Positions 1-7,302 are shown, counted from the stretch's first letter. The stretch is DNA of 10,939 bases from Burkholderiales bacterium (GCA_021205255.1 JAJPXW010000230.1:1-10939), one strand, 5' to 3'. Translations and numbers: made by a program. Notes: generated by a model not told the origin, from the letters alone.

Positions 1-289
1 TCAACTAAGCTTGAAATTTGCAATAGCGTACCCGCGCCTGTAAGTGATATTTTGAACGCCTCTCATAGAGTCTTTTTATTGGTAAACAAACCTAATTTAA
101 ATCGTTCCTTCACCCCTCCAGTGAGTCACTTTTTGCTTAGCATCTTAAGTATTTGGAATTATTAAGTTTTCTTAAGTCCTCTCTTTCCAGTTGATTAGTG
201 AACGACAGCCAAAGATCAAAATTTTTCTTTCTATTTGCAAAAACTTGTTTCAAAGAAAAAAAATTATTTTATGTTTGAGGGTCTGCATG

Positions 290-295
290 TACAAT
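290..295 (+). promoter_or_regulatory. candidate -10 element for the binding-protein gene
   Basis: TACAAT matches the sigma-70 -10 consensus at five of six positions and lies about 80 bp before the start codon. No good -35 hexamer is seen at 16-18 bp spacing (the region is T-rich), so the call is weak. It would give a leader of about 73 nt. Confidence 0.25.
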
Positions 296-315
296 CCACC
301 CATATTTTGAAATAG

Positions 316-338
316 AGCTTTCGATATTTCCGAAAGTT
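316..338 (+). promoter_or_regulatory. 5'-UTR hairpin
   Basis: AGCTTTCG and CGAAAGTT form an eight-pair stem (one G-U pair) around a seven-base loop, 36 nt before the start codon. It is not followed by a T tract, so it is not a terminator. It leaves the strong GGAGG at 363-367 free. An mRNA-stabilising role for an abundant secreted protein is possible but inferred. Confidence 0.3.
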
Positions 339-374
339 ACAACCTTGAATCTCAGAACCCATGGAGGTTAAACA

Positions 375-1319
375 ATGAAAAAAGTACTTCTGGCAATTGC
401 TGTTGCCGCAACTCTTCCTGCAGTAGCATTTGCTTGGGAACCCAGCGGTGATGTCAACATTATCGTGGCATACAAAGCTGGTTCGGGTACGGATACAGGC
501 GCCAGAGTCCTTGCAACTGAAGCTAGCAAGTACGTCGGTAAGAATGTCATCATCCAGAATCTTCCTGGTGGCGATGGCAAGATTGGTTGGACAAAACTGA
601 TCAACTCCAAGCCAGATGGTCAGACTCTCGGCTATATCAACATTCCTACATTTACAACGCTAGCTGCTCAGCCAAACGCACCTTTCACAATTGTTGACGT
701 GGTTCCAATTGCTAACCACATGACAGAAACTGGCGTTATTGCAGTTAAGGCCGATTCTCCATATAAGACAATTGACGACCTCGTTGCTGCCGCTAAGCAG
801 AAACAGCTCAAGTCCTCCACGAACGGCGTAAAGGCTTCCAACCACACTGCCGCCCAGCTCTTCTCAAAGAGCGCCGGCTTTGACTACAAGGCAATTCCTT
901 ACGGTGGAACCGCCGATCAGCTCTTAGCTCTCCGCCAAGGCGAAGTTGACTTTACAGCAGCTAAAGTTGCCGACGTTGCTCCTCTAATCAAGGGCGAAAA
1001 GCCAGAACTTAGAGTTCTTGCAGTGTTTGCTCCAGAGCGCGATGCCGAACTTCCAGACGTCCCAACCCTGAAAGAGAAAGGCTACTATCCTGAATGGTAC
1101 GGTAGCGCCCGTGCTCTCGTAGCTCCAAAGGGTACACCTCCTGAAATCATCGAATTCTATGTCGATGCATTCAAGAAGACCATGAACGATCCGGAAACCA
1201 TCAAGCTTCACCAAAATGGCGGCATGACTATCGATTTCCAGGATAACAAGCAGCTTGGACAGCTCCTGAAAGATCAGGACAAGTTTGCCCGTGAAGTCAT
1301 TAACAAACTGTATGACTAA
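375..1319 (+). CDS. periplasmic substrate-binding protein, Bug/TctC family (tripartite tricarboxylate transporter type)
   Basis: A 314-residue secreted solute-binding protein. Residues 1-20 are a clear Sec signal peptide (MKKVLLAIAVAA..., ending AFA before Trp21). The mature protein opens with the Bug signature: PSGDVNIIVAYKAGSGTDTGAR, then the LPGGDGKIG loop at about 63-71, which in this family contacts the ligand carboxylate through ordered waters. The YGGTADQLLALRQGEVDF block around 176-193 and the LPDVPTLKEKGY block around 226-237 are also typical of TctC proteins. GGAGG at 363-367, seven bases before the ATG, fixes the start. Known family members bind di- or tricarboxylates, amides or aromatic acids and feed TctA/TctB permeases. 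No such membrane genes are in the window, so this is an orphan binding protein and its ligand cannot be named. It is transcribed alone and ends at a strong hairpin terminator. Confidence 0.93.
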   Translation: MKKVLLAIAVAATLPAVAFAWEPSGDVNIIVAYKAGSGTDTGARVLATEASKYVGKNVIIQNLPGGDGKIGWTKLINSKPDGQTLGYINIPTFTTLAAQPNAPFTIVDVVPIANHMTETGVIAVKADSPYKTIDDLVAAAKQKQLKSSTNGVKASNHTAAQLFSKSAGFDYKAIPYGGTADQLLALRQGEVDFTAAKVADVAPLIKGEKPELRVLAVFAPERDAELPDVPTLKEKGYYPEWYGSARALVAPKGTPPEIIEFYVDAFKKTMNDPETIKLHQNGGMTIDFQDNKQLGQLLKDQDKFAREVINKLYD

Positions 1320-1354
1320 TAGGCTACTGTAAGACGTAGTTTCCTACGATTAGC

Positions 1355-1383
1355 AAAAAGGCGCGGAAATCCCGCGCCTTTTT
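1355..1383. terminator. bidirectional intrinsic terminator
   Basis: Seven perfect GC-rich pairs (GGCGCGG 1360-1366 with CCGCGCC 1372-1378) enclose a five-base loop. They are flanked by AAAAA on the left and TTTTT on the right, so a U tract follows the stem on either strand. It lies between convergent genes and can serve both the binding-protein gene and the asparaginase-like gene. Confidence 0.9.
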
Positions 1384-1424
1384 GCTTGCGTAAGTCTTTT
1401 GCTTTGCGCCTGTCGATTACTGGA

Positions 1425-2618
1425 CTACGGCTCAAAAAGCCTGGCCGCAAGAACTGGATCAAGACACTCCTGTAGGAATGCTTTAAATAACTGGGGATTA
1501 TGTTCTTTAAGTGTCTGAGCATCGGGTTGCGAAAGCACATACGCCACTAGAAGACGTGCCTTGGCCGCACTTGTTTCACCTGCCGTTACTGCGCCGGCTA
1601 ATAAAAGATCGGCTACACTCCCCGCAAATTCCTCTTCCTCGTCCAATACTCTACCAACCTCGCACCGTGTGGCGATTACGACTACGATTCCTTTTTCAGT
1701 GGCTTTACGGATAGAGTCCATCATGGTTTTTGGAACGTTGCCATTTCCAAATCCTTCTACCACAATGCCATCGAGCCCTTTGTCGACCATTACATCAACA
1801 AGTTCCCCTTTATCTCCAGTAACCGCTTTCACTAGTCCAACCTGGGCGCCAAGGACCTTTGGTGTGGGAAAGTTAAGCGCTATATCCTCGTTCATGCTGA
1901 CGGCTCGGAAATAGACGGCATCATTATTTACAAATCCTATTGGACCCCATCCAGGGGATCTAAAAGTACAACATCCGGAGGTACGGACTTGCTCAACTTT
2001 TTTCGGACCATGAATTTCCCCATTTACGCAAATGAGTACTTGCGGAGTTAGTTCCCTGAAATCATGGCATGCTACTCGCACTGCAGCCAGTAAATTAGCT
2101 GGCAGCTCATCGCTTATCTTTAAGAGCGGATTTTGAGCGGACGTAAAGACAACGGGTTTAAAGGACTTGGACTGGAATTGCTCGGAAAGCGAGATTCCAT
2201 GAAAATAGGCTGTTTCTGCCAACGTGTCGGCGCCATGGACTACAACTGCACCGCTAAGCGCAGATTCATCGAGCTTCTGTTGTATCTCGTTAGAGAGGTC
2301 AAGCATCATTTGTGGCGTAATAGATGCGGCAGGTGTGCTTGTAAAGGTATGAACTTCCACATCGCAGAAATTAGAGATTTCAGGAATCTTTTCAAGTAGC
2401 TTCTCTGAGCTTATTTTCTGTGTTCCAAAGTTTTTCTCTAGAGTTTTTTGCGCGCCCACAAAGAAAATAATTACTCTTTTGTCTTCAGAGATATCAAAAT
2501 AACCATCATCGATTACTGTTTCAGAAATATCCTCCTTTGGGACAGAACTCCCCTTTTTCTGCGCTTTCGCATCTGCGCTATCTTTATCTATTTTCTTAGG
2601 AGAGGTCTGTTTTTTCAT
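1425..2618 (-). CDS. asparaginase-fold protein with degenerate active site
   Basis: A 397-residue protein of the L-asparaginase fold, about 50 residues longer at the N terminus than typical bacterial enzymes. The extension (1-47) is rich in Lys, Asp and Ser and is not a signal peptide, so the protein should be cytosolic. The fold is clear: HGADTLAETAYF at 128-139, FRSPGWGPIGF around 219-229, GLDGIVVEGFGNGN at 281-294. By eye against E. coli AnsB, catalytic Thr89 becomes Ala130 and Lys162 becomes Asp186. Substrate-binding Ser58/Gln59 become Ala97/Ala98, and the first-Thr loop GGTIAG becomes QKTLEK, though a Thr (59) survives. Asp90 is kept (Asp131). Classical asparagine hydrolysis therefore looks unlikely, and a binding, scaffolding or altered catalytic role is more plausible. 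The start codon lies one base after the stop of the upstream FAD dehydrogenase, with only a weak GAAG ahead, suggesting translational coupling. No in-frame Met exists until residue 104. Confidence 0.85.
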   Translation of the reverse strand: MKKQTSPKKIDKDSADAKAQKKGSSVPKEDISETVIDDGYFDISEDKRVIIFFVGAQKTLEKNFGTQKISSEKLLEKIPEISNFCDVEVHTFTSTPAASITPQMMLDLSNEIQQKLDESALSGAVVVHGADTLAETAYFHGISLSEQFQSKSFKPVVFTSAQNPLLKISDELPANLLAAVRVACHDFRELTPQVLICVNGEIHGPKKVEQVRTSGCCTFRSPGWGPIGFVNNDAVYFRAVSMNEDIALNFPTPKVLGAQVGLVKAVTGDKGELVDVMVDKGLDGIVVEGFGNGNVPKTMMDSIRKATEKGIVVVIATRCEVGRVLDEEEEFAGSVADLLLAGAVTAGETSAAKARLLVAYVLSQPDAQTLKEHNPQLFKAFLQECLDPVLAARLFEP

Positions 2619-2619
2619 G

Positions 2620-4062
2620 TTAGTGATCTTCAGAAAGTATGGACGGCCTACGTAGGAGTTTATCGGGGTTCAGGAGCCACTTGGGATCAAAAGCATCTTT
2701 AATTTTTTCCATCATTTCAATCTCTATGGAATCTTTAAACCGATAGTTATGCTCTCGCTTTAGTTGCCCGATTCCATGCTCGGCGGAAATGGAACCTTTG
2801 AAATTATTGACTTCAGAATAAAGAATGTCTCTTATCTCTTCTTCATTTTCGTAAGGAAGATCGGGATGTTCCGGACACACCATATTAAAGTGGAGATTAC
2901 CGTCTCCAAGATGTCCGTAGACAGAATCTCCCAGCCAAGGAAACCTCTCTTGCAATCTTTTTGTAGTTACCTCAATAAACTCAGGAATGGCCGCAATTGG
3001 CAAACTGATGTCGCTATGGATGCTTCCACCAGCTGTTCTATCGGCTAAAGGAATGGATTCTCTAATATGCCAGAACTCTTGTTCTTCCTTCGTTGACTTA
3101 GCAACAACGCAATCTAAGATCCAGCCTTTCAAAAAGGCCTCTTCAAGTACTGCAAAAAGACTAGGAGCGGTAGACACGAGACGCGAAGAAATTTCAATAA
3201 GCGTCACCCATGGTGTTTTAGTAAGGTTTTCGGGGACCTTTATATCAGGGAGGTATTTTCTTACTCTTTCGATGGGCTTGCTACTAATAAGTTCAAAAGC
3301 CGTTAAATTTGATCCGGCTTCTTCCCGGCATTTCTGTAGAAGCTCTAAAGCAACTTTAGGAGATTGCACACCGCAGTAGGCAATCTGCATATAAAGTGGT
3401 TGTGGATAGAGTTTAAGAACTGCCTTAGTAATAATGCCGAGTGTACCTTCCGAACCTATAAAGAGATCTCGCAACGAATATCCAGTATTGTCTTTTCTTA
3501 GGGCTCTTAGACCATTCCAGATCCTTCCATCAGGCAAAACAGCTTCAATACCTAGAACCAGATCCCTCATCGACCCGAATCTTAAGACGTTTACTCCGCC
3601 TGCATTACAAGCTAGGCAGCCACCGACTGTCGCATTGCCTTTTGAACCGAACGATAAAGGAAAGAGCCTATCTGCTTCCCTTGCATGGTTTTGAACTTCT
3701 TCAAGGGTCATACCCGATTCGACTGTCATCGTATCGCTATCAGGGTCAACTTCCAGAAGCCTTTTCATTTTGGTTAGCGAAATGATGAGTTGGCAATCTT
3801 CTTTCGAAGTGGATGCAGCCGCTGTTAAGCTCGTGTTTCCCCCTTGTGGAATCATTGGCAATTCATGGGCGTAGCAGTATTTAACGACCTCACTTAGCTC
3901 TTCCGTATTTTTAGGTCTTATAACCGCAAGCGGTTTAGATTTGTAATGATCAGTGAAGTCGTCCGTGAAAGGACCGAATAGTTTGGGATTTTCTATAACG
4001 TTGCTATGACCGACTATTGCAGCCATAGCTTCTCTATTGGGACGAGATAAAGGCAATTGCAA
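2620..4062 (-). CDS. FAD-binding D-2-hydroxyacid dehydrogenase (GlcD / D-lactate / D-2-hydroxyglutarate dehydrogenase family)
   Basis: A 480-residue soluble flavoprotein of the PCMH-type FAD-binding family, expected to oxidise a D-2-hydroxyacid to the 2-oxoacid. FAD-binding pieces are visible in order: VIRPKNTEEL at 48-56, PQGGNTSL at 72-79, the long GSKGNATVGGCLACNAGG segment at 139-156, and FIGSEGTLGIITKAVLKLYP around 201-220. The C-terminal half holds the metal and substrate site: GHLGDGNLHFNM (His384, His391) and SAEHGIGQ (Glu428, His429), matching the His/His/Glu/His pattern of D-2-hydroxyglutarate and D-lactate dehydrogenases. Length is normal for the family. The exact substrate (lactate, glycolate, 2-hydroxyglutarate) cannot be read. 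The start is probably TTG: codon 1 (4060-4062) and codon 3 (4054-4056) are both TTG, and GGAG at about 4065-4068 is better spaced for the second. An ATG at codon 13 (4024-4026) is the alternative. The first gene of a two-gene operon with the asparaginase-like gene. Confidence 0.88.
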   Translation of the reverse strand: MQLPLSRPNREAMAAIVGHSNVIENPKLFGPFTDDFTDHYKSKPLAVIRPKNTEELSEVVKYCYAHELPMIPQGGNTSLTAAASTSKEDCQLIISLTKMKRLLEVDPDSDTMTVESGMTLEEVQNHAREADRLFPLSFGSKGNATVGGCLACNAGGVNVLRFGSMRDLVLGIEAVLPDGRIWNGLRALRKDNTGYSLRDLFIGSEGTLGIITKAVLKLYPQPLYMQIAYCGVQSPKVALELLQKCREEAGSNLTAFELISSKPIERVRKYLPDIKVPENLTKTPWVTLIEISSRLVSTAPSLFAVLEEAFLKGWILDCVVAKSTKEEQEFWHIRESIPLADRTAGGSIHSDISLPIAAIPEFIEVTTKRLQERFPWLGDSVYGHLGDGNLHFNMVCPEHPDLPYENEEEIRDILYSEVNNFKGSISAEHGIGQLKREHNYRFKDSIEIEMMEKIKDAFDPKWLLNPDKLLRRPSILSEDH

Positions 4063-4240
4063 TTCTCCAAGTTCATCGGGATAGAAATTGGACAGGGATT
4101 CTACAGAGGAAAACCTATTTTCCCTAAAGTTAGTTTGCGAAATTCAAAAAGTTCCGCAATGCTCTTAGATAAGGGTATTGAAAATTCCAAGATTAGGCTC
4201 ATATCAGGGAAGAAAGGCCAATGTTTTTAGCTAGAGGGGG

Positions 4241-4270
4241 ATAATGGGAAGTTGGAAAGCGCGTTGTCAA
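4241..4270 (-). promoter_or_regulatory. candidate sigma-70 promoter for the FAD dehydrogenase / asparaginase-like operon
   Basis: Read on the minus strand, a perfect TTGACA (4265-4270) is followed after 18 bp by CATTAT (4241-4246), four of six to consensus. The -35 element falls inside the left arm of the inverted repeat at 4254-4318, so a protein bound there could compete with RNA polymerase. The perfect -35 is the main support. Confidence 0.45.
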
Positions 4271-4318
4271 TATTTATTTTTGTGGCGTTTTTACGACCAC
4301 GTTTTTGACCCGCTTTCC
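4254..4318. repeat. nested imperfect inverted repeat
   Basis: Three nested arms line up: GGAAAGCG (4254-4261) with CGCTTTCC (4311-4318); GTCAA (4266-4270) with TTGAC (4305-4309); and GTGGCG (4282-4287) with CGACCAC (4294-4300, one bulged A). Together they make a long cruciform-capable or stem-loop structure over the minus-strand -35 element. No T tract follows, so it is not a simple terminator. A regulator-binding region or a structured transcript is possible. Confidence 0.45.
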
Positions 4319-4443
4319 TTTCTTTTATCCAAGACACTGTTTTACTCCCCAAATGCCAGTGGAAAAGGTTCGCATAAGCATGGGAACTAGAATTTCAAAT
4401 ACGCAATATGACCAGTTTTGACTTGCTTTCGCTCCCTATCTCT

Positions 4444-4472
4444 TTGGAAGGCGTAAGTTTTATGCACAAAAT
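4444..4472 (+). promoter_or_regulatory. candidate promoter for leucyl aminopeptidase
   Basis: TTGGAA (4444-4449), a 17-bp spacer and CAAAAT (4467-4472) each match consensus at four of six positions, giving a start near 4479 and a leader of about 37 nt. The same TTGGAA-17 arrangement is seen ahead of the threonine-aldolase-like gene. Confidence 0.35.
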
Positions 4473-4515
4473 AACGAACTGGTCTAATTATCAAAATAAA
4501 CAAGAAGGAATTTAA

Positions 4516-5988
4516 ATGGAATTTTCGTTGATTGACGGAACACTCGCCGAATTGGAATGCGATGCCCTAATCGTCGGAAAATACCGCGGCGATATGACTT
4601 TATCGGCTAAGGACTTGTGTCTAGCTTCCGGTGGAGTGTTGGAAAAATGGTTTGAATCTGGCGATGCTTCAGGTTGCCAAGGCGAAGCTGCTATCTTTAG
4701 GAGAGTCCCTGGTGTCAAGGCTGAGCGTGTCGTTGTAGTCGGTCTAGGTAAGGAAAAAGACGGAGCTCAGAATTTTGAATTAGCTGTTAAAACAGCTCTC
4801 AAGGCAGTCTACTTTGCAAAGAAGATTGTGATTGTCTCCGATGACTGGCTTGGTGTCGATCCTGTCTGGGCAGTTGAAAAGACAGCCCGCTTTATGGTTG
4901 AAAGCTTTGAGAAATCAGAGGATTGGAAGTCCAGTCATAAAGTTCAATGGAAGCAACCGGATTCTATTGCCGTCTATGTACCTGAGAAGACAACGGAATT
5001 CGAAAAGGCATTCTCCTACGGCATTGCCCTTGGTAAGAGCATGATGATGGCCAAAGACCTTGGCAACATGCCTCCTAATCTTTGTACGCCTAAATTCATG
5101 GCCGAAAAGTGCATTTCCATCGGTACGCAACTCAATATCGATGTGACGGTTTTTGACGAAGAAGCCTTAAAGAAATTGAAGATGGGTTGCCTTCTTGGAG
5201 TCTCTCAGGGCTCCGCCCAACCTCCTCGCATGGTAGTGATGGAATATAACGGTGGTGAAAAAGACAATCCTCCTATTTGCCTAATTGGAAAAGGCCTGAC
5301 TTTTGATTCCGGTGGTATTTCTCTCAAGCCAGCCAAGTCTATGGACGAAATGAAGTACGACATGTCCGGTGCGGCCGCAGTTGTCGCTTCCATTGCGGCT
5401 GCTTCGGCACTCAAGATGCCACTTAACATCGTTGCAATCATTGGGTGCACTGAGAACTTGCCGGGAGGAAATGCTATTAAGCCAGGCGATATTCTCACTT
5501 CCTACTCCGGAAAGACTGTCGAAGTTCTAAATACAGATGCTGAAGGCAGACTGGTTCTTTGCGATTTGATCAGCTACGCCATAGATAAGTTCAAACCAGC
5601 CACCGTGATCGATACGGCGACCTTGACAGGAGCTTGCATGGTTGCTCTTGGAAAAGAGTATGCAGGGCTTTTCAGCAATGATGAAGATCTTGCCTATGCC
5701 CTCTTGCAGTGTGGCCAGAATTCTTTAGACAGGTGCTGGCGTCTGCCGCTTTGCAGAAACTACGCTGAAGCGCTTAAGACGAACTTTGCCGACATTGCCA
5801 ATATCGGGGGTCCATTCGCAGGTGCAAGTACAGCTGCCGCGTTCCTGAAATTCTTTGTCGGAGACGACACTTCTTGGGCTCATTTGGATATAGCCGGAAC
5901 GGCTTGGAATTCGGAAGGTAAGACGAAGGGATCCACGGGTCGTCCAGTCCCGATCCTTGTTGACTACCTTAGAACCCGTACTGCTTAA
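4516..5988 (+). CDS. pepA: leucyl aminopeptidase, M17 family (PepA)
   Basis: A 490-residue cytosolic metallo-aminopeptidase that removes N-terminal residues, preferably Leu, from peptides; family members work as hexamers with two metal ions. The N-terminal M17 domain (about 1-150) precedes the catalytic domain. All catalytic positions are present at a constant offset from E. coli PepA: Lys259, Asp264, Asp282, Asp341 and Glu343 as metal ligands, and Lys271 and Arg345 as catalytic residues. They lie within IGKGLTFDSGGISLKPAKSM and the family signature NTDAEGRL (339-346). Length is normal and the frame is intact. AAGGA at 4505-4509, six bases before the ATG, supports the start. E. coli PepA also binds DNA at cer/carAB; whether this protein does cannot be judged here. 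It is monocistronic, with a terminator directly after the stop. Confidence 0.95.
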   Translation: MEFSLIDGTLAELECDALIVGKYRGDMTLSAKDLCLASGGVLEKWFESGDASGCQGEAAIFRRVPGVKAERVVVVGLGKEKDGAQNFELAVKTALKAVYFAKKIVIVSDDWLGVDPVWAVEKTARFMVESFEKSEDWKSSHKVQWKQPDSIAVYVPEKTTEFEKAFSYGIALGKSMMMAKDLGNMPPNLCTPKFMAEKCISIGTQLNIDVTVFDEEALKKLKMGCLLGVSQGSAQPPRMVVMEYNGGEKDNPPICLIGKGLTFDSGGISLKPAKSMDEMKYDMSGAAAVVASIAAASALKMPLNIVAIIGCTENLPGGNAIKPGDILTSYSGKTVEVLNTDAEGRLVLCDLISYAIDKFKPATVIDTATLTGACMVALGKEYAGLFSNDEDLAYALLQCGQNSLDRCWRLPLCRNYAEALKTNFADIANIGGPFAGASTAAAFLKFFVGDDTSWAHLDIAGTAWNSEGKTKGSTGRPVPILVDYLRTRTA

Positions 5989-5996
5989 TTACTTAT

Positions 5997-6024
5997 TGCC
6001 CTGGAATTTTGCCAGGGCATTTTC
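5997..6024 (+). terminator. intrinsic terminator after leucyl aminopeptidase
   Basis: GCCCTGG (5998-6004) pairs perfectly with CCAGGGC (6012-6018) across a seven-base loop, followed by ATTTTCTT. It begins ten bases after the aminopeptidase stop. Confidence 0.85.
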
Positions 6025-6029
6025 TTAAG

Positions 6030-6058
6030 TTGGAAAGAAAAAGTTCATTAAATACAAA
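6030..6058 (+). promoter_or_regulatory. candidate promoter for the threonine-aldolase-like gene
   Basis: TTGGAA (6030-6035) and TACAAA (6053-6058) are separated by 17 bp, each four of six to consensus, just after the preceding terminator. Transcription would start near 6065. Between there and the gene lies a short AGGTT-AG-AACCT inverted repeat (6080-6091), which could be an operator half-pair. Confidence 0.3.
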
Positions 6059-6117
6059 AAGAAACTTAAATTGCACTTGAGGTTAGAACCTTGTAATTGC
6101 TCCAGAAGGACATAGCG

Positions 6118-7173
6118 ATGATTAGATTTGAAAATGACTACTCCGAGGGCTGCCACCCAAAAATTCTTGAGTTGCTGAGAGACACTAATTTCGAGCAAGC
6201 TCCTGGTTATTGCACCGACGTTCATTGCGAAAAAGCTCGGGATCTTGTGCGGGAAGCCTGTAAGACCCCAGATGCAAATGCCTATTTTGTAAGTGGTGGA
6301 ACGCAGGCTAATAAAGTTGTTACTTCTCAACTTCTACGTCCCTACGAAGGTGTTATTTCTTCAGATCTTGGTCATATTGCTACCCATGAGGCAGGTGCGG
6401 TCGAAGCTTCAGGCCATAAAGTACTTATTGTCAAAAACGAAGGCGGTAAGTTAACGGCTAGGGGTGTGTCTGAATATATGGAGAATTTCTGGGCAGACGA
6501 AACCCGTGAGCATCAAGTTCAGCCTGCTATGGTCTACATATCTATTCCGACAGAGCTAGGGACCATTTACTCGAAAGATGAATTAGTGAAACTCAGGGAA
6601 ACTTGCGATCGCTTTGGACTTATTCTCTATGTAGACGGGGCAAGACTCGGCTATGCCTTAGTTGCCCCAAATAATGACTTATCGTTTGAAGACATAGCAA
6701 GGTATACGGACGTTTTTTCAATTGGCGGCACAAAGGTAGGTGCGCTCTTCGGCGAATGCATCGTCTTTCCACGCCCTGGACTGCTGGATAAAAATTTCAG
6801 GACCCTAATTAAATCAAAAGGCGCAATGCTTGCAAAAGGCTTTGTACTAGGCAAGCAATTTGAAGCCCTACTCTCCCGGACAGAGGGCTCCGATGAAATG
6901 CTTTATTTGGAAATTTCAAAGAATGCCATTAGGCAGGCTACGAAAATCAAGAATGCGTTTATTGACAAGGGATATAAATTTTGGGTGGATTCTCCAACTA
7001 ACCAGATATTTCCTATTCTGCCAAGAATGGCCATTGATGAGCTAAAAGAGCATTTCTCCTTTCAAATTTGGCCCGATCTCGGACAAGCTGAGCTTATTAC
7101 CAGATTCTGCACAAGCTGGTGCACTAGCGATAAGGATACTGATGAACTAGTAGAGGCAATCCGGAATATTTAG
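6118..7173 (+). CDS. threonine-aldolase-like PLP-dependent lyase (beta-eliminating lyase family)
   Basis: A 351-residue fold-type I PLP enzyme related to low-specificity L-threonine aldolase, which splits threonine or allo-threonine into glycine and acetaldehyde. It opens with MIRFENDYSEGCHP, typical of this subgroup. Visible elements: SGGTQANK (59-66, phosphate contact), HIATHEAGA (86-94, with a His expected to stack on PLP), VDGARLGYAL (172-181, Asp173 for the pyridine nitrogen) and SIGGTKVGALFGE (201-213), where Lys206 should form the Schiff base. A longer frame exists from a TTG at 6097, but AAGGA at 6106-6110, seven bases before the ATG at 6118, makes the ATG the likely start. Some annotators use 'aminotransferase class V/beta-eliminating lyase' for this subgroup, so the substrate is not certain. 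It is probably transcribed alone and is followed by a bidirectional terminator. Confidence 0.85.
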   Translation: MIRFENDYSEGCHPKILELLRDTNFEQAPGYCTDVHCEKARDLVREACKTPDANAYFVSGGTQANKVVTSQLLRPYEGVISSDLGHIATHEAGAVEASGHKVLIVKNEGGKLTARGVSEYMENFWADETREHQVQPAMVYISIPTELGTIYSKDELVKLRETCDRFGLILYVDGARLGYALVAPNNDLSFEDIARYTDVFSIGGTKVGALFGECIVFPRPGLLDKNFRTLIKSKGAMLAKGFVLGKQFEALLSRTEGSDEMLYLEISKNAIRQATKIKNAFIDKGYKFWVDSPTNQIFPILPRMAIDELKEHFSFQIWPDLGQAELITRFCTSWCTSDKDTDELVEAIRNI

Positions 7174-7219
7174 CTCGGATTTCTATATCTTTAAGTTGAA
7201 TCTTCAGCGAAAAATAACC

Positions 7220-7255
7220 AAAGCCACCTTTGCGTAATTTGCTCTGGTGGCTTTT
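7220..7255. terminator. bidirectional terminator between convergent genes
   Basis: AAAGCCACC (7220-7228) pairs with GGTGGCTTT (7246-7254) over a 17-base loop. T residues follow on the plus strand and, read on the minus strand, the stem is followed by TGGTTATTTTT. It separates the aldolase-like gene from the DUF362 cluster and can stop both. Confidence 0.75.
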
Positions 7256-7283
7256 CAATAGATGGTTAACTTAAGATTGATAC

Positions 7284-7302
7284 CTAGAAATTAGATTTCT
7301 AG
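7284..7302 (-). repeat. inverted repeat over the DUF362 stop codon
   Basis: CTAGAAAT (7284-7291) and ATTTCTAG (7295-7302) form a perfect eight-base inverted repeat with a three-base loop, spanning the stop codon at 7299-7301. The AT-rich stem is weak and may help protect the 3' end of the operon transcript. Confidence 0.4.

Larger units (their letters stand above)
1..374. other. gene-free leader upstream of the binding-protein gene
   Basis: No credible coding region is visible here on either strand. The stretch is AT-rich, with homopolymer A and T runs around 219-270. It contains three copies of TTAAGT (145-150, 162-167, 172-177) and a short near-palindrome AGTGAGTCACT near 120-130. A possible -10 element and a small hairpin lie closer to the gene and are listed separately. 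The most economical reading is the promoter and 5' untranslated region of the binding-protein gene that starts at 375, plus the tail of an intergenic region entering from the left. Confidence 0.6.
4063..4515. other. divergent intergenic region between FAD dehydrogenase and leucyl aminopeptidase genes
   Basis: A 453-bp spacer between divergent genes with no convincing coding region; the longest small frames have no ribosome-binding site. It holds a minus-strand promoter candidate (4241-4270), a plus-strand promoter candidate (4444-4472) and a 65-bp imperfect inverted repeat (4254-4318), each listed separately. The FAD-dehydrogenase leader from the predicted start near 4234 would be about 170 nt, unusually long for a housekeeping enzyme, and includes a weak TTGCG/CGCAA hairpin near 4135-4160. 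Confidence 0.6.

Noticed and set aside
120..135. AGTGAGTCACT followed by TTTTT as a terminator
   Set aside because: The palindrome leaves almost no loop, so a stable RNA hairpin would not form.
1561..1914. Plus-strand frame antisense to the asparaginase-like gene
   Set aside because: Low-complexity Ser/Thr/Pro-rich translation opposite a gene with clear homology; a shadow frame.
2525..2540. Internal AAAGGAGG in the asparaginase-like gene as a second start site
   Set aside because: No ATG, GTG or TTG follows in frame at usable spacing; the bases encode Lys-Glu-Asp in the N-terminal extension.
4352..4420. Small plus-strand frame of about 22 codons in the divergent spacer
   Set aside because: No ribosome-binding site and no recognisable sequence.
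4410..4484. Eight-base inverted repeat GACCAGTT/AACTGGTC flanking the aminopeptidase promoter
   Set aside because: The arms are 59 bp apart; a match of this length is expected about once by chance in a spacer of this size, and nothing else supports looping.
6097..6117. TTG start extending the aldolase-like protein by seven residues
   Set aside because: The AAGGA site lies inside this extension and is ideally spaced for the ATG at 6118, which also matches the family's usual N terminus.
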